Shown here one piece after another: positions 25,456-34,348 of a stretch of 50,529 bases of DNA (its first letter is position 1; every line of letters begins with the position of its first letter). The notes under the pieces are model-generated. The model was given only the letters and a program-made list of their open reading frames with translations. It did no database searches and was not told the DNA's origin. The position numbers were made by a program, and so were the translations under genes. The stretch lies in assembly GCF_000739595.1 (NCBI RefSeq), contig NZ_BBJP01000057.1, forward strand, positions 1-50,529, given 5' to 3'. This DNA is from Halorubrum halophilum (lineage in GTDB: Archaea; Halobacteriota; Halobacteria; Halobacteriales; Haloferacaceae).

Positions 25456-25839
25456 CTAGAGGTCGGACAGCCGGATCCCGTCCTCGACGAGCCGGAAGTT
25501 GCGCTCGCGGCCGAGGTCGTCGCCGAGCCACTCGTGTTCGTACAGCTGACCGATGAGCTCCACGTAGAGGTTCCGCCACGCGATGGCGTAGATCGGCGAC
25601 TGCCCCCACGCTCGCAGTTCCGGGACAAACTCGTGGTACGTGCTCGCCTGCGACTCCATGCGCTCGACGGCGTCGGCGACGATTTCGGCCGCCTCCGCGG
25701 GCTCCGCGTCCGCGATCTCGTCGTTCAGTCGCGACTGGATCCCGGCGATCGCGCGCCGCATGTCCTGTTCGGCGGTGCCGTCCTCCTCGGGCAGCGACTC
25801 GACGACGCCTTTCGGTACGCCGAGTTCGATCTCTGGCAT
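25456..25839 (-). CDS. Hypothetical haloarchaeal protein
   Basis: The 127-residue acidic protein starts MPEIELGVPKGVVESLPEED. It is mostly helical and has no motif I can tie to a function; AGIQSRLNDEIADAEPAEAA and YHEFVPELRAWGQSPIYAIA are its most distinctive segments. The last third (YVELIGQLYEHEWLGDDLGR) may form a small helical bundle. The ATG at 25839 was chosen over one 27 bases further out because the extra codons lack family character. It is upstream of samp3 on the same strand, separated by about 60 bp, and probably transcribed on its own. Codon use shows it is real. Confidence 0.7.
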   Translation of the reverse strand: MPEIELGVPKGVVESLPEEDGTAEQDMRRAIAGIQSRLNDEIADAEPAEAAEIVADAVERMESQASTYHEFVPELRAWGQSPIYAIAWRNLYVELIGQLYEHEWLGDDLGRERNFRLVEDGIRLSDL

Positions 25840-25923
25840 ACCGATCGATCCGACGGCGACGTTCAAAAAACCCGCTTCCCCGGCGATCCGACCGACGGTC
25901 GTCGTCGGCCCAGAGGCGTCAGG

Positions 25924-26922
25924 TCACGGCGTCGGCGCGGCCTTCTGCAGCGCCGTCTCCGCGACGTTCCCGCCGTAATCGGCCGACCGGAGCACGGAGT
26001 CGACGACCAGCCCGAGCAACTGCGCGCGGGTCGGATCCAGATCGCGGAGCAGTTCGTCGATCGCGCGCACCCGCTCATCGATCGCCCGGACGCCGGTACG
26101 CGCCTCGTTCGCGAGGGCGGTCGCCTCCTCGCTGCCGTCCGCGAACAGCGCGTCCATCGCGGTGTCGATCACCTCGACCGCGTCGCCGTAGAGCTCGTTG
26201 ACCGCGTCGACGACCTCGTCGGGAAGCGGCTCGTCGATGTTGAGCGTCAGGTGGGCGATCTTCGTCGCGTGGTCGCCGATCCGCTCCAGCTGGCGGGCGC
26301 TGGAGTGGTAATCGAAACACTCCTCGCGCGGGAGCCCCAGCTCCTCGGCCGCCTTCGGCGTTCGGAGGGTCGCCCGGAAGATCCGCGAGACGACGAGCCA
26401 CAGTCGGTCGAGGTCGTCGTCCCGCCCGATCACGTCGCGCGCGAGGTCGTGGTCGCGCTCGGCGAGTGCGGTGATCGCGTCCTCCAACATCGAGAGCGAG
26501 ATCAGTCGCATTCGCGTGACCGCGTTGTGGATCGAAAGCTCCGAGGAGTCGAGTAAGTCCTGCACGACCACTCGGTCGCGAGTCTCCTCTAACACCTCTA
26601 ACCCGACGAGGCTCTGGACCGCCTCGCGGACCGTCGACCGCTGCTCCGTCGTGATCTCGGAGCCCTCGAGTTCGATCACGTCGAATCCGCTGACGTACAT
26701 CGTCGTTACCGCGCGTGTTAGGGCCTGTCCCGACAGATCCGAGATGTCGAGCGTTCCGCGGGTGCGCTCCTCCTCGGAGTGCGGCGTGAGAAACAGCGAA
26801 TCACCGTCCGGGTGGAACTCGATCTCCGTCCCCGCCTCGACGTCGTTATCGGTCGCCCACGTCTTCGGAATCGAAACCGTGTACGTCGACCCGCCGGTGA
26901 CTTGCACCTTCCTCGTCTCCAT
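25924..26922 (-). CDS. AbrB-PhoU phosphate-signalling regulator
   Basis: Archaeal PhoU-type regulator with an N-terminal AbrB/SpoVT DNA-binding domain. The 332-residue protein opens with METRKVQVTGGSTYTVSIPK, then TWATDNDVEAGTEIEFHPDG (residues 1-45, AbrB-like swapped-hairpin). Two PhoU-like helical repeats follow at about 100-210 and 215-325, with ARQLERIGDHATKIAHLTL (about 215-233) being the signature metal-binding helix of PhoU. Members are thought to control phosphate uptake genes, but no pst genes adjoin; a Pho4-type transporter is at 47495. A TATA box at 26961-26970 gives a leader of about 17 bases. Divergent from the HTH protein at 27280. Confidence 0.92.
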   Translation of the reverse strand: METRKVQVTGGSTYTVSIPKTWATDNDVEAGTEIEFHPDGDSLFLTPHSEEERTRGTLDISDLSGQALTRAVTTMYVSGFDVIELEGSEITTEQRSTVREAVQSLVGLEVLEETRDRVVVQDLLDSSELSIHNAVTRMRLISLSMLEDAITALAERDHDLARDVIGRDDDLDRLWLVVSRIFRATLRTPKAAEELGLPREECFDYHSSARQLERIGDHATKIAHLTLNIDEPLPDEVVDAVNELYGDAVEVIDTAMDALFADGSEEATALANEARTGVRAIDERVRAIDELLRDLDPTRAQLLGLVVDSVLRSADYGGNVAETALQKAAPTP

Positions 26923-27279
26923 GTCTCGGTATGACTCCCCGTCTCCCTTAAACCTATCTGAAATATATATCCGCTTATGAAGGCCTCTTGCCGCCCATAT
27001 ACTAGCACTCAAACGGATATACAGATATCATCCGTCGCAAACAGCGTTTTCTCCGTTCAAAAATAAGTAGTTTATATAGTACTATATATTTTCGAAACTG
27101 TTGCCAAAACACCGGTTTCAGAGGGCAACAATCGACATGTAACCGTTAGTGATCGATCTGCTTGACCGTCGGGTCGGACACGAGATGATCGCGGCTTGCG
27201 GAAGCGCGTCGATCCCTTGTTTATCAAATTTGTGAAATAATTAGTAAATTTTTTGTAATTAGTTTCCAATTAGGCGGCA
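26923..27279. promoter_or_regulatory. AT-rich divergent promoter region between the PhoU-type and HTH genes
   Basis: This 357-bp stretch has no gene. It is markedly AT-rich, with ATATATATTT at 26961-26970 (minus strand) as the TATA box of the PhoU-type gene, and several AT runs at 27061-27090 and 27225-27265, one of which (GTAAATTTTTTG near 27244) could serve the gene starting at 27280. I see no further structure that I can name. Confidence 0.6.
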
Positions 27280-28305
27280 GTGACAGATCCGTCACAGACA
27301 CTCACTACTTATTTTAGCAGGTCGTCCTCCATTCTTCTTCTCGCTCCGTTACTCGAATCTCCGGATGACAGCGCCTGTATCGACCTGTTAACCCGCGATC
27401 CGCCCGATGAGACAAATGTGCTGTGCGTTACTCTTTCAACGTCTCCGACAGAGCGGCTGTCGATCTGGCAACGCGAAGCTGACGGCGGGCTACCAACACG
27501 AGCCGCGATCGTCGACGCACGACGAGAGATGACCAACGGGCAGCTCCCGACCTCCGAAGCGGGGTCGATCCCGGTGCGTGGAGTTCCCGAAGATGCGGAC
27601 CTCTACGACATCGGCCTCGCTATCGCCAGCCAACTTGGTGCGTGGAAGGACACCGACGAAACGACGGTCATGTGCCTTCACTCGGTAACGTCACTGCTCG
27701 CCGCCTACGACACCGATCAAGTCATCAGTCTCGTCACCGCTCTCAACACTCTCTGTGAACACCTCGGCGTGATCGCTCATCACCACGTCGACCCGAGTAA
27801 ACACGACGAGGAGACGGTCGCGACGCTTCGGCCGCTGTACGATGCGGTGATCGAGTACACTCCGGACGGCTGGATCCCGACAGAGCGTGAGAAGCGGACG
27901 ACGACGCCGACGTTCCGTTCGACGACGCCACCGCCGGGCGGAAGCGCGAAGACGGATCCGGACCACCCCGAAACGGTACCGATGCGGCACTCCTTCGATA
28001 CGGTCTTGGGTCTGCTGTCGTCTCCACGCCGACGTTCCCTGCTGTACAACCTGAAGAGCCAGCCGATCGATGAGATCCCGCTTGATCAACTGGTCGAGGA
28101 GGTCTACAATATCGATCGATCACTGCCGATCCGCGATGCGCCGTCACGCGAACAGATCCGGATCGAGTGTATTCATACCCACCTCCCAAGGCTCGAAGAA
28201 GCCGGAATCATCCAGTACGACGCCGACGCCGATACGGTCCACTACACGACGAACCAGGGGTTGGAATCGTTCCTTCGCTACATCGAAACGATCGAGATCG
28301 GGTAG
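27280..28305 (+). CDS. RecA-like plus winged-helix haloarchaeal protein (DUF7504/DUF7344-like)
   Basis: The 341-residue protein starts with GTG. The first 200 residues look like a degenerate RecA/KaiC-type fold, with alternating strand and helix (LLLAPLLESPDDSACIDLLT, TNVLCVTLSTSPTERLSIWQ) but no intact Walker A lysine motif. The C-terminal part, about 235-341, looks like a winged helix: VLGLLSSPRRRSLLYNLK, then THLPRLEEAGIIQYDADADT. This pairing is common in haloarchaeal signalling/regulatory proteins that I believe are labelled DUF7504 and DUF7344. A regulatory role is inferred. Divergent from the PhoU-type gene. Confidence 0.75.
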   Translation: MTDPSQTLTTYFSRSSSILLLAPLLESPDDSACIDLLTRDPPDETNVLCVTLSTSPTERLSIWQREADGGLPTRAAIVDARREMTNGQLPTSEAGSIPVRGVPEDADLYDIGLAIASQLGAWKDTDETTVMCLHSVTSLLAAYDTDQVISLVTALNTLCEHLGVIAHHHVDPSKHDEETVATLRPLYDAVIEYTPDGWIPTEREKRTTTPTFRSTTPPPGGSAKTDPDHPETVPMRHSFDTVLGLLSSPRRRSLLYNLKSQPIDEIPLDQLVEEVYNIDRSLPIRDAPSREQIRIECIHTHLPRLEEAGIIQYDADADTVHYTTNQGLESFLRYIETIEIG

Positions 28306-28453
28306 ATGACGGTCTCAAAGCAGGGACCCACGTATCGATCGGCGCTGAAACCCCGAACCGCACGACGTGGGAGGGAGACGTGACTCCGCGTTACGAGCGT
28401 CGACCGGTCGTCGACCACGGGGACTACCCTCACGGTGCCGCGACTTGAGAAGA

Positions 28454-28460
28454 GTTAAAT
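28454..28460 (+). promoter_or_regulatory. TATA-like box for tRNA-Glu
   Basis: GTTAAAT is centred about 29 bp before the first base of the tRNA-Glu gene, the expected spacing for an archaeal tRNA promoter. Confidence 0.45.
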
Positions 28461-28485
28461 TGGGTGCGGCACAATCCGAAATTGC

Positions 28486-28596
28486 GCTCGGTTGGTGTAG
28501 TCCGGCCAATCATGTTGGCCTTTCGACAGACGCGGCGCGAAAACGCGCCGGTTTGGAAGACAGCCGACGACCAGGGTTCAAATCCCTGACCGAGCA
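28486..28596 (+). tRNA. tRNA-Glu (UUC) with a 36-nt intron
   Basis: The acceptor stem GCTCGGT pairs with ACCGAGC, discriminator A at 28596; no CCA is encoded. The anticodon arm TTGGC/GCCGA carries loop CTTTCGA once spliced, so anticodon TTC. The T arm is CAGGG-TTCAAAT-CCCTG. Exons 28486-28525 and 28562-28596 give a 75-nt mature tRNA. Glu identity follows from the anticodon. The intron sits at the canonical 37/38 position. Confidence 0.93.
28526..28561 (+). other. tRNA-Glu intron with bulge-helix-bulge motif
   Basis: The intron of 36 nt folds into a GC-rich hairpin (GGCGCG-AAAA-CGCGCC). At the exon borders a canonical bulge-helix-bulge can be drawn: bulge CGA, a four-base helix CTTT/GAAG in which the anticodon pairs with the intron, and bulge ACA. 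Cutting after the second base of each bulge gives exactly the mature loop CTTTCGA. Splicing would be by the archaeal tRNA endonuclease. Confidence 0.88.
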
Positions 28597-28700
28597 CTTC
28601 TCTCAGTCCCACGCGGTCAGCGGTCGCGCTCGGCGTCTCCCGCTCTCCAGACCCGCCTCTGAAGGGGAAGAATCACTTCCCCCGGCGACGACCGTTCTGT

Positions 28701-29927
28701 ATGAGCGACCGATCCGACGCCGGCGGGGACAAAACCCAACACGAGGGCGACGCTCCCCGTGAGGGCGACGCCGACGACCGCCGCTTCGAGACCCGCGCGA
28801 TCCACGCCGGACAGGAGCCGGACCCGGAGACCGGCGCGCTGATGACGCCGATCCACGCGAACTCCACGTATAAACAGGACGCGCCGGGCGAACACCGCGG
28901 CTACGAGTATAGCCGGACCGGGAACCCGACCCGGACCGACTTAGAGGCGAACCTCGCCTCGCTGGAGTCGGGGAGCCACGCGCGCTGCTTCTCCTCGGGG
29001 ATGGCTGCGATAAACACCGTGTTGAACCTGCTGGAGGCGGGCGACCACGTCGTCGCCGGCGACGACGTGTACGGCGGGACCCACCGCATTCTCACGCAGG
29101 TGTACGAGCAGTACGACATCGAGACCTCCTTCATCGACACGACCGACCACGAGGCGGTCCGGGACGCGATGCGCGAGGAGACGGAGCTCGTCTGGGTCGA
29201 GACGCCGACGAACCCCCTGCTGAACGTCAACGACATCGGCGCGCTCGCCGAGATCGCTCACGAGGCGGACGCGCTCTGCGCGGTCGACAACACGTTCGCG
29301 ACGCCGTACCTCCAGCGCCCGCTCGAACACGGCGCCGACATCGTCTCCCAGTCGCTGACGAAGTACCTCGGCGGGCACTCCGACACCATCGGCGGCGCGC
29401 TGATCGTCGACGACGCCGAACTCGACGAGCGACTCGGCTTCTACCAGAACTCGGTGGGCGCGACGCCCGGCCCGTTCGACTCCTTCCTCGTGTTGCGCGG
29501 GACCAAGACGCTCTCCGTCCGGATGGACCGCCACTGCGAGAACGCCATGGAACTCGCCGAGTGGTTAGAGGGCCACGACGACGTGAGCCGCGTCTACTAC
29601 CCCGGGCTGGAGAGCCACCCGGACCACGATCTCGCAGCCGAGCAGATGGACGCGTTCGGGGGGATGCTCTCGTTCGAGTTCGATGGCACCCTCGATCAGG
29701 CGTCGACGGTCGTCAGCGAGACCGAGGTGTTCACGCTTGCGGAGTCGCTCGGCGGCGTCGAGAGCCTGATCGAGCAGCCCGCCGCGATGACCCACGCCGC
29801 GATCCCGCGCGAGGAACGGCTCGCGGCCGGGCTCACCGACGGGCTCATCCGCGTCTCGGTGGGGATCGAGCACGTCGACGACATGACGGCCGACCTCCAG
29901 CGGGCGTTCGACGCGGCGTTGGAGTAG
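28701..29927 (+). CDS. Cystathionine gamma-synthase/lyase-type trans-sulfuration enzyme
   Basis: PLP-dependent Cys/Met metabolism enzyme, 408 residues, of the family that includes cystathionine gamma-synthase, gamma-lyase and O-acetylhomoserine sulfhydrylases. The family signatures are present: FETRAIHAGQEPDPETGALM at about 29-48, YSRTGNPTRTDLEANLASLE at about 73-92, ARCFSSGMAAINTV, and the PLP-binding lysine in QSLTKYLGGHSD (Lys221). The N-terminal 28 residues are an acidic extension typical of haloarchaea. Which reaction it catalyses cannot be told from sequence alone. Its start follows the tRNA-Glu gene by about 100 bp. Transcribed in the same direction as the hydroxyacid dehydrogenase that follows after 81 bp. 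Confidence 0.92.
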   Translation: MSDRSDAGGDKTQHEGDAPREGDADDRRFETRAIHAGQEPDPETGALMTPIHANSTYKQDAPGEHRGYEYSRTGNPTRTDLEANLASLESGSHARCFSSGMAAINTVLNLLEAGDHVVAGDDVYGGTHRILTQVYEQYDIETSFIDTTDHEAVRDAMREETELVWVETPTNPLLNVNDIGALAEIAHEADALCAVDNTFATPYLQRPLEHGADIVSQSLTKYLGGHSDTIGGALIVDDAELDERLGFYQNSVGATPGPFDSFLVLRGTKTLSVRMDRHCENAMELAEWLEGHDDVSRVYYPGLESHPDHDLAAEQMDAFGGMLSFEFDGTLDQASTVVSETEVFTLAESLGGVESLIEQPAAMTHAAIPREERLAAGLTDGLIRVSVGIEHVDDMTADLQRAFDAALE

Positions 29928-30008
29928 AGACCGCCCTCCCGGCGGGTAGATCCGGCACCGGTCGCCGGACGACCATCCTTTTTACCCGTTGCGGCGAGTC
30001 TCTCCGCC

Positions 30009-30956
30009 ATGAGCGACCCAGATATCCTCGTGATGCGACAGACGATTCACGGCTCGGGCGGCGCGGAGCTGGCCGCGGCGCTCCGCGAGCGGCTTCCCGA
30101 CCGGTCGGTCGTGCTGGCCCGAACGCCGGCTGAGGAGCGCGATCTGCTCGAAACCGCCCGAATCGCGATCGGTCCCGACATCGACGAGGAGCTGCTGGCC
30201 GCGGCCGAGAACTTGGAGCTGTTCGCGTGCGTGTTCGCCGGGACGGGCCACCTCCCTCGCGAGGCGCTTGCGGACCACGGCGTCGCCCTGACGAACGCCT
30301 CGGGGGTCCACAAGCCGAACATCGCCGAGCACGTCCTCGGGTCGATGATCACCCACGCCCGGCAGTGGCCGCGCGCGCACCGCCAGCAGGAGCGCCGAGA
30401 GTGGCGGAGCTACGAGACGACCGAGGTGTACGGCTCGACCGTCGCCGTCGTCGGGCTCGGCGCGCTCGGCGGGGCGGTCGTCGACCGGCTGGAGCCCTTC
30501 GACGTCGAGACGGTCGGGGTTCGGTACACACCCGAGAAGGGCGGGCCGACCGACGAGGTGTACGGCTTCGACGAGTTCCACGACGCGATCGCGGACGCCG
30601 AGTACGTGGTGCTCGCGTGTCCGCTCACCGAGACGACCCGCGGGCTCGTCGACGCCGACGCCTTCCGAACGATGCGAGCCGATGCGATCCTCGTCAACGT
30701 TGCGCGTGGACCGGTCGTCGACACCGACGCCCTCGTCTCGTCGCTCCGGAACAACCGCATCCGCGGGGCCGCGCTCGACGTGACCGACCCCGAGCCGCTC
30801 CCCGAGGACCACCCGCTGTGGGGGCTCGGAAGCGTCACGATCACCCCGCACAACGCCGGTCACACTCCGCACTACTACGAGCGCGTCGTTGACATCCTCG
30901 CGGAGAACGTCGGCCGGCTCGACAGCGGGGAGGAGTTGGAGAATCTGGTGGTGTGA
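30009..30956 (+). CDS. D-2-hydroxyacid dehydrogenase family protein
   Basis: NAD(P)-dependent oxidoreductase of the D-isomer 2-hydroxyacid dehydrogenase family, 315 residues. The substrate domain is at both ends. The Rossmann domain in the middle starts with VAVVGLGALGGAVVDRL at about 145-161. The catalytic triad is complete: Arg233 in NVARGPVVD, Glu262 in DPEPLPEDHPLWG and His281 in TPHNAGHTPHYYER. The motif in the cofactor turn, VETVGVRYTP, has no obvious acidic residue at the end of the second strand, which leans towards NADP preference; this is weak evidence. The substrate is unknown (phosphoglycerate, glyoxylate and similar are possible). Confidence 0.92.
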   Translation: MSDPDILVMRQTIHGSGGAELAAALRERLPDRSVVLARTPAEERDLLETARIAIGPDIDEELLAAAENLELFACVFAGTGHLPREALADHGVALTNASGVHKPNIAEHVLGSMITHARQWPRAHRQQERREWRSYETTEVYGSTVAVVGLGALGGAVVDRLEPFDVETVGVRYTPEKGGPTDEVYGFDEFHDAIADAEYVVLACPLTETTRGLVDADAFRTMRADAILVNVARGPVVDTDALVSSLRNNRIRGAALDVTDPEPLPEDHPLWGLGSVTITPHNAGHTPHYYERVVDILAENVGRLDSGEELENLVV

Positions 30957-31013
30957 TCGGACGCCCCGAGGCGCCGAGCGTATTCGATCCGACGCTCCCT
31001 GTCGTCGTCGCAG

Positions 31014-31769
31014 TCACTCTCCGCCGTCTGACTCGATGAACGGGCCGACGGCGTCGAGAACGGCCTCCTGAGAGAGGGCCGAGTCGAACGCGTCCGGGAA
31101 GAGAGACTCGCCGTTGACATCGTTGAGGAACGCGGCGTGACGCGCCTCGACGCTGTGGATCGACAGCGCGGCACCCAAGAGGTCCGGACTCTCGATGAAC
31201 GGGGCCGCACCGGCGTAGGCCGCGACCCCCGTGTTCTCGAACACCTGAGCGGTCGCGAGGAACCCGTCCACGGTGTCGACTCCGAAGTCGTAGGAGGCTT
31301 CGGGGTTGGGCTCGCCGCCGAGCAGCGTGATCGCCTCGCCGAGGACCTCGACGTGGGTCGCCTCGTGTTCGCCGATAACCTCGACGCGGTCGTACGTCAT
31401 CTGGACCTCTTCGGCGGTCTCCGAGCTGAGACCGTCGAGGTTTTTGTCGTACATCTCCCGCGCGAAGTCGTCCACGCTGAACATGTCTCTCCCCTCGCGA
31501 TAGAACGCGTTCTCGAGGTTCTCCAGCGTGAGCGCGTAGTTCAGCACGTCGATGTCGGTTCCCGCCACGTCGTCGAAGTCCGCCTCCAGCTCGTCGTCCT
31601 CGTGTTCCGAGGCGAGGCCCGTACCGCTACCAAGTGCGAGTAACGCCCCTCCGGCCAGAACCGAGCGGCCCAAAAAATTCCGTCGAGAACCGCCGCTTTG
31701 CTCTGCCTGTTCTTTCACCGATTCCGCGATCCGCTCCGCGTACGCCTCCGGGTCGTTTATGCCAGTCAT
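31014..31769 (-). CDS. Tat-exported ferritin-like domain protein
   Basis: The 251-residue protein has a twin-arginine signal (SRRNFLGRSVLAGGALLALG, about residues 26-45) followed by ALGSGTGLASE, so it is exported folded. The mature part is a ferritin-like four-helix bundle of the Ferritin_2/DUF4439 type: DIDVLNYALTLENLENAFYR, then EVQMTYDRVEVIGEHEATHV, with Glu/His pairs (ENLENAF, EHEATHVE, SVEARHAAFL) that could hold a di-metal centre. No heme or catalytic domain is visible. The MTGIND start at 31769 lies downstream of a TATA-like CTATAACTA near 31820. A role in metal or peroxide handling outside the cell is inference. Confidence 0.85.
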   Translation of the reverse strand: MTGINDPEAYAERIAESVKEQAEQSGGSRRNFLGRSVLAGGALLALGSGTGLASEHEDDELEADFDDVAGTDIDVLNYALTLENLENAFYREGRDMFSVDDFAREMYDKNLDGLSSETAEEVQMTYDRVEVIGEHEATHVEVLGEAITLLGGEPNPEASYDFGVDTVDGFLATAQVFENTGVAAYAGAAPFIESPDLLGAALSIHSVEARHAAFLNDVNGESLFPDAFDSALSQEAVLDAVGPFIESDGGE

Positions 31770-31958
31770 TGTTGAACTGGGATGATCCCAGCGTTTCCAC
31801 ATTCGTGTGTATGCTTGATAGTTATAGACTACTCAGAAACACTATCGCTAGATTATTGTCATTAAATTAACTATTGGAGGCGGAACAACAGCCTACTAGA
31901 ATGGCGCCCCGTCGGATGTCTCATCGGCCAAGAACCGACAGCGCCGCGGATATCCGTC

Positions 31959-32525
31959 TTACTCGTCGACCGCGATCTGCTCGATCTCGACCGTGTCGCG
32001 GGGCTCGTCCTGGCGGTCAGTCGGAACGGCGCCGATCTCTTCAACGACGTCCATCCCGTCGATGACCTGCCCGAAGACGGCGTGCTTGCCGTCGAGGTGG
32101 GGCGTGGCGTCCAGCGTGATGAAGAACTGCGAGCCGTTCGTGTTCGGGCCGGAGTTCGCCATCGAGAGGATTCCCGGACCGTCGTGGGTCAGGTCGTCGT
32201 GGAACTCGTCGTCGAACTGGTAGCCGGGGCCGCCGCGGCCGCTCTCCTGCGGGTCGCCGCCCTGGATCATGAAGTCCTCGATGACGCGGTGGAAGACGTT
32301 GCCCTCGTACAGCGAGTCGCCGCGGACCTCGCCCGATTCGGGGTCCTCCCACGTGTTCGTGTCGCGGGCGGGATCGGCGTCGGCGGCGGGGTCGTGGCGC
32401 GCCAGTCCGAGGAAGTTCTCGACCGTCTTCGGCGCGCGGTCGGCGAACAGCTCGACGACGACGTCGCCGTGATTCGTCTCAAGCGTCACCTGCGGATTGT
32501 CGGGGTTGGAAACCTCTCGTGCCAT
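31959..32525 (-). CDS. Peptidyl-prolyl cis-trans isomerase (cyclophilin type)
   Basis: Folding catalyst that isomerises prolyl bonds. The 188-residue protein is a single cyclophilin domain: [20 protein letters not shown] at about 13-32, [16 protein letters not shown] at about 78-93 (active-site Arg/Phe region), [20 protein letters not shown] and [20 protein letters not shown]. The insert of acidic residues at about 48-70 ([19 protein letters not shown]) is usual for haloarchaea. The start [13 protein letters not shown] at 32525 gives the family length. No signal peptide, so cytoplasmic. Divergent from the XapX gene. Confidence 0.94.
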   Translation of the reverse strand: MAREVSNPDNPQVTLETNHGDVVVELFADRAPKTVENFLGLARHDPAADADPARDTNTWEDPESGEVRGDSLYEGNVFHRVIEDFMIQGGDPQESGRGGPGYQFDDEFHDDLTHDGPGILSMANSGPNTNGSQFFITLDATPHLDGKHAVFGQVIDGMDVVEEIGAVPTDRQDEPRDTVEIEQIAVDE

Positions 32526-32657
32526 GTCCCCGTGGAGGGGCGCCCGTCTGAAAACCCTGCCCATCCGCGGCGTGGGCGGAGAGTCGTCGGTCCCCCTAAT
32601 CACACCGCACCGGCCGAGAACGCCGCCCTTATGAGTCGATACCGCCGAACCGCCGAC

Positions 32658-32858
32658 ATGAGTTCAACGCCCGTGGTGACGGTCGCGGCCCTGATCGTCG
32701 GCCTCACGGTCGGCGCGCTGTTCGCCTTCCTCCGCGTCCCGATCCCCGCCCCGCCCGAACTGCCGGGGGTGGTGGCGATCGTCGGGATCTACCTCGGCTT
32801 CAAGCTGGTCGGCTACGCCGGCGTCGGCTTCGACCTGCTCGACGCGCTCGGGCTGTAG
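32658..32858 (+). CDS. XapX domain small membrane protein
   Basis: The 66-residue protein consists of two hydrophobic helices (about 5-24 and 36-54) around the XapX signature [20 protein letters not shown], then [10 protein letters not shown]. The family is widespread in bacteria and archaea, with unknown function, and is often next to transporters or amidases. The ATG at 32658 is preferred because family members start just before the first helix. An in-frame ATG at 32631 would add nine residues and cannot be excluded. Confidence 0.82.
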   Translation: MSSTPVVTVAALIVGLTVGALFAFLRVPIPAPPELPGVVAIVGIYLGFKLVGYAGVGFDLLDALGL

Positions 32859-32932
32859 CGCCGGGGTTGCCACGGTCGGCCCCCGATACGGCGGCCGGTA
32901 CCGTTTTGCACCCGGCGGGCGGACGCTCACGC

Positions 32933-33433
32933 ATGTACGACGACATCCTCCTCCCCGTGGCGCCGGGCGGGAAGGGAAACGACGCGATTCCGCACGCGAA
33001 GAGCCTCGCGGAGCGGTACGACGCGACCGTGTACGTCGTCTCCGCGATCGACACAATCGCGCAGACGCTGCGCGGTCCGCAGGCCGGCGCGTTCGCCGAA
33101 CGCGTCGAGGACGCGGCCGAGGAACGGGTCGAGACCGTGACGGCGGAGCTGGAGTCTGCCGGCGTCGACGTGGTCGGGAACGTGATCCGCGGCGAGCCCG
33201 TCGACGTCATCGAGAACGCGATCGGGGACGTGGGCGCCGACATCGTCGTGATGCCGAGCCACACCCGCTCCGGTCTCCAGCGCGTCCTGCTCGGCAGCGT
33301 CACGGAGAAGGTGGTCCGCGTCTCTCCCGTCCCGGTTGTTACCGTGCCGATGGCCGACCGCGAGGAGGATGCGGACGCCGCGGAGCGTGCGAAGGACGCC
33401 GGGAACGCGGGCGACGGCGCCGGCGCGGAGTGA
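32933..33433 (+). CDS. Universal stress protein (UspA family)
   Basis: The 166-residue UspA-fold protein starts MYDDILLPVAPGGKGNDAIP. The ATP-binding-type C-terminal motif is present as VVMPSHTRSGLQRVLLGSVT, followed by EKVVRVSPVPVVTVP, close to the G-x2-G-x9-G-S/T pattern. An acidic low-complexity tail of about 25 residues follows. The stop region overlaps the GTG start of truA by four bases (GTGA), so the two genes are probably cotranscribed. Function of individual USPs in haloarchaea is not known. Confidence 0.93.
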   Translation: MYDDILLPVAPGGKGNDAIPHAKSLAERYDATVYVVSAIDTIAQTLRGPQAGAFAERVEDAAEERVETVTAELESAGVDVVGNVIRGEPVDVIENAIGDVGADIVVMPSHTRSGLQRVLLGSVTEKVVRVSPVPVVTVPMADREEDADAAERAKDAGNAGDGAGAE

Positions 33434-34335
33434 CCGACGCCTCGAAGCGGGCGACCCGCGCGTTCCGAGTCGCGTACGACGGCCGCGCGTACGCCGGCTT
33501 CCAGCGGCAGCCCCACGCGACGACCGTCGAGGGAACCCTTCTGCGGGCGCTCGCCGAGCACGGAATTCTCGATCGCGGTGACGGGCCGACGCACGCGACG
33601 CCGCCGGGGTACGCCGCCGCGGGGCGAACCGATGCCGGCGTCTCCGCGGTCGCGCAGACGGTCGCGTTCGCGGCGCCCGACTGGCTCACCCCGCGGGCGT
33701 TCAACGGGCACCTCCCCGGTTCGGTCCGCGTGTGGGCGGCCGCAGACGTGTCGGAGGGGATCCACGCGACTCACGACGCGGTCCGGCGGACCTATCGGTA
33801 CCACCTGTACGCGCCGGCCCGCGGCGAAGACGTGGGCCACGGCTACGGGACGGATCGCGACCACGCAGTCGACGACGACCGCGTCCGCGACGCGCTCGCC
33901 CGGTTTTCGGGCGAACACGACTTCCACAACCTGACGAGCGACGAGACCGGGACCGTCCGAGACCTGACCGCGACCGCGACCCGGGAGGGCGACCTCCTCG
34001 TCGTCGAAGTGAGCGCCGGGGGGTTTCCGCGGGCGCTCGTGCGCCGGCTCGTCGCCGCGGTCCGCGCGGTCGGCCGCGGCACGGCCGACCGTTCCCTGAT
34101 CGACCGCCTGCTCGCCGCCGAACCTGTTCCCGGCGAACTCGGGGTCGGCCCCGCGCCGCCGGAGCCGCTGGTGCTCTGGGACGTGGACTACGAGGGCGTC
34201 GCGTTCGAGACCGATCCCGAGGCGGCCGAAAGCGCGCGTATCGCCTTCGGGGAGCGCTATCGGGACGCTCGACACGCCGCGGCGGCGACGGGCGCGATAC
34301 GGGACCGAATCGCGGGAACCGACACGACCGAATAG
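33430..34335 (+). CDS. truA: tRNA pseudouridine synthase TruA (positions 38-40)
   Basis: Converts uridines 38, 39 and 40 of the tRNA anticodon arm to pseudouridine. The 301-residue protein has the TruA N-terminal AFRVAYDGRAYAGFQRQPHA at about 11-30. The catalytic Asp is in AAGRTDAGVSAVAQTVAF (Asp68), and the second TruA half has YRYHLYAPARGEDVG and FSGEHDFHNLTSDE. It starts with GTG at 33430, overlapping the stop codon of the stress protein gene, which points to translational coupling. Convergent with the regulator gene at 34349. Confidence 0.95.
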   Translation: MTDASKRATRAFRVAYDGRAYAGFQRQPHATTVEGTLLRALAEHGILDRGDGPTHATPPGYAAAGRTDAGVSAVAQTVAFAAPDWLTPRAFNGHLPGSVRVWAAADVSEGIHATHDAVRRTYRYHLYAPARGEDVGHGYGTDRDHAVDDDRVRDALARFSGEHDFHNLTSDETGTVRDLTATATREGDLLVVEVSAGGFPRALVRRLVAAVRAVGRGTADRSLIDRLLAAEPVPGELGVGPAPPEPLVLWDVDYEGVAFETDPEAAESARIAFGERYRDARHAAAATGAIRDRIAGTDTTE

Positions 34336-34348
34336 GCGGCTGACCGCG

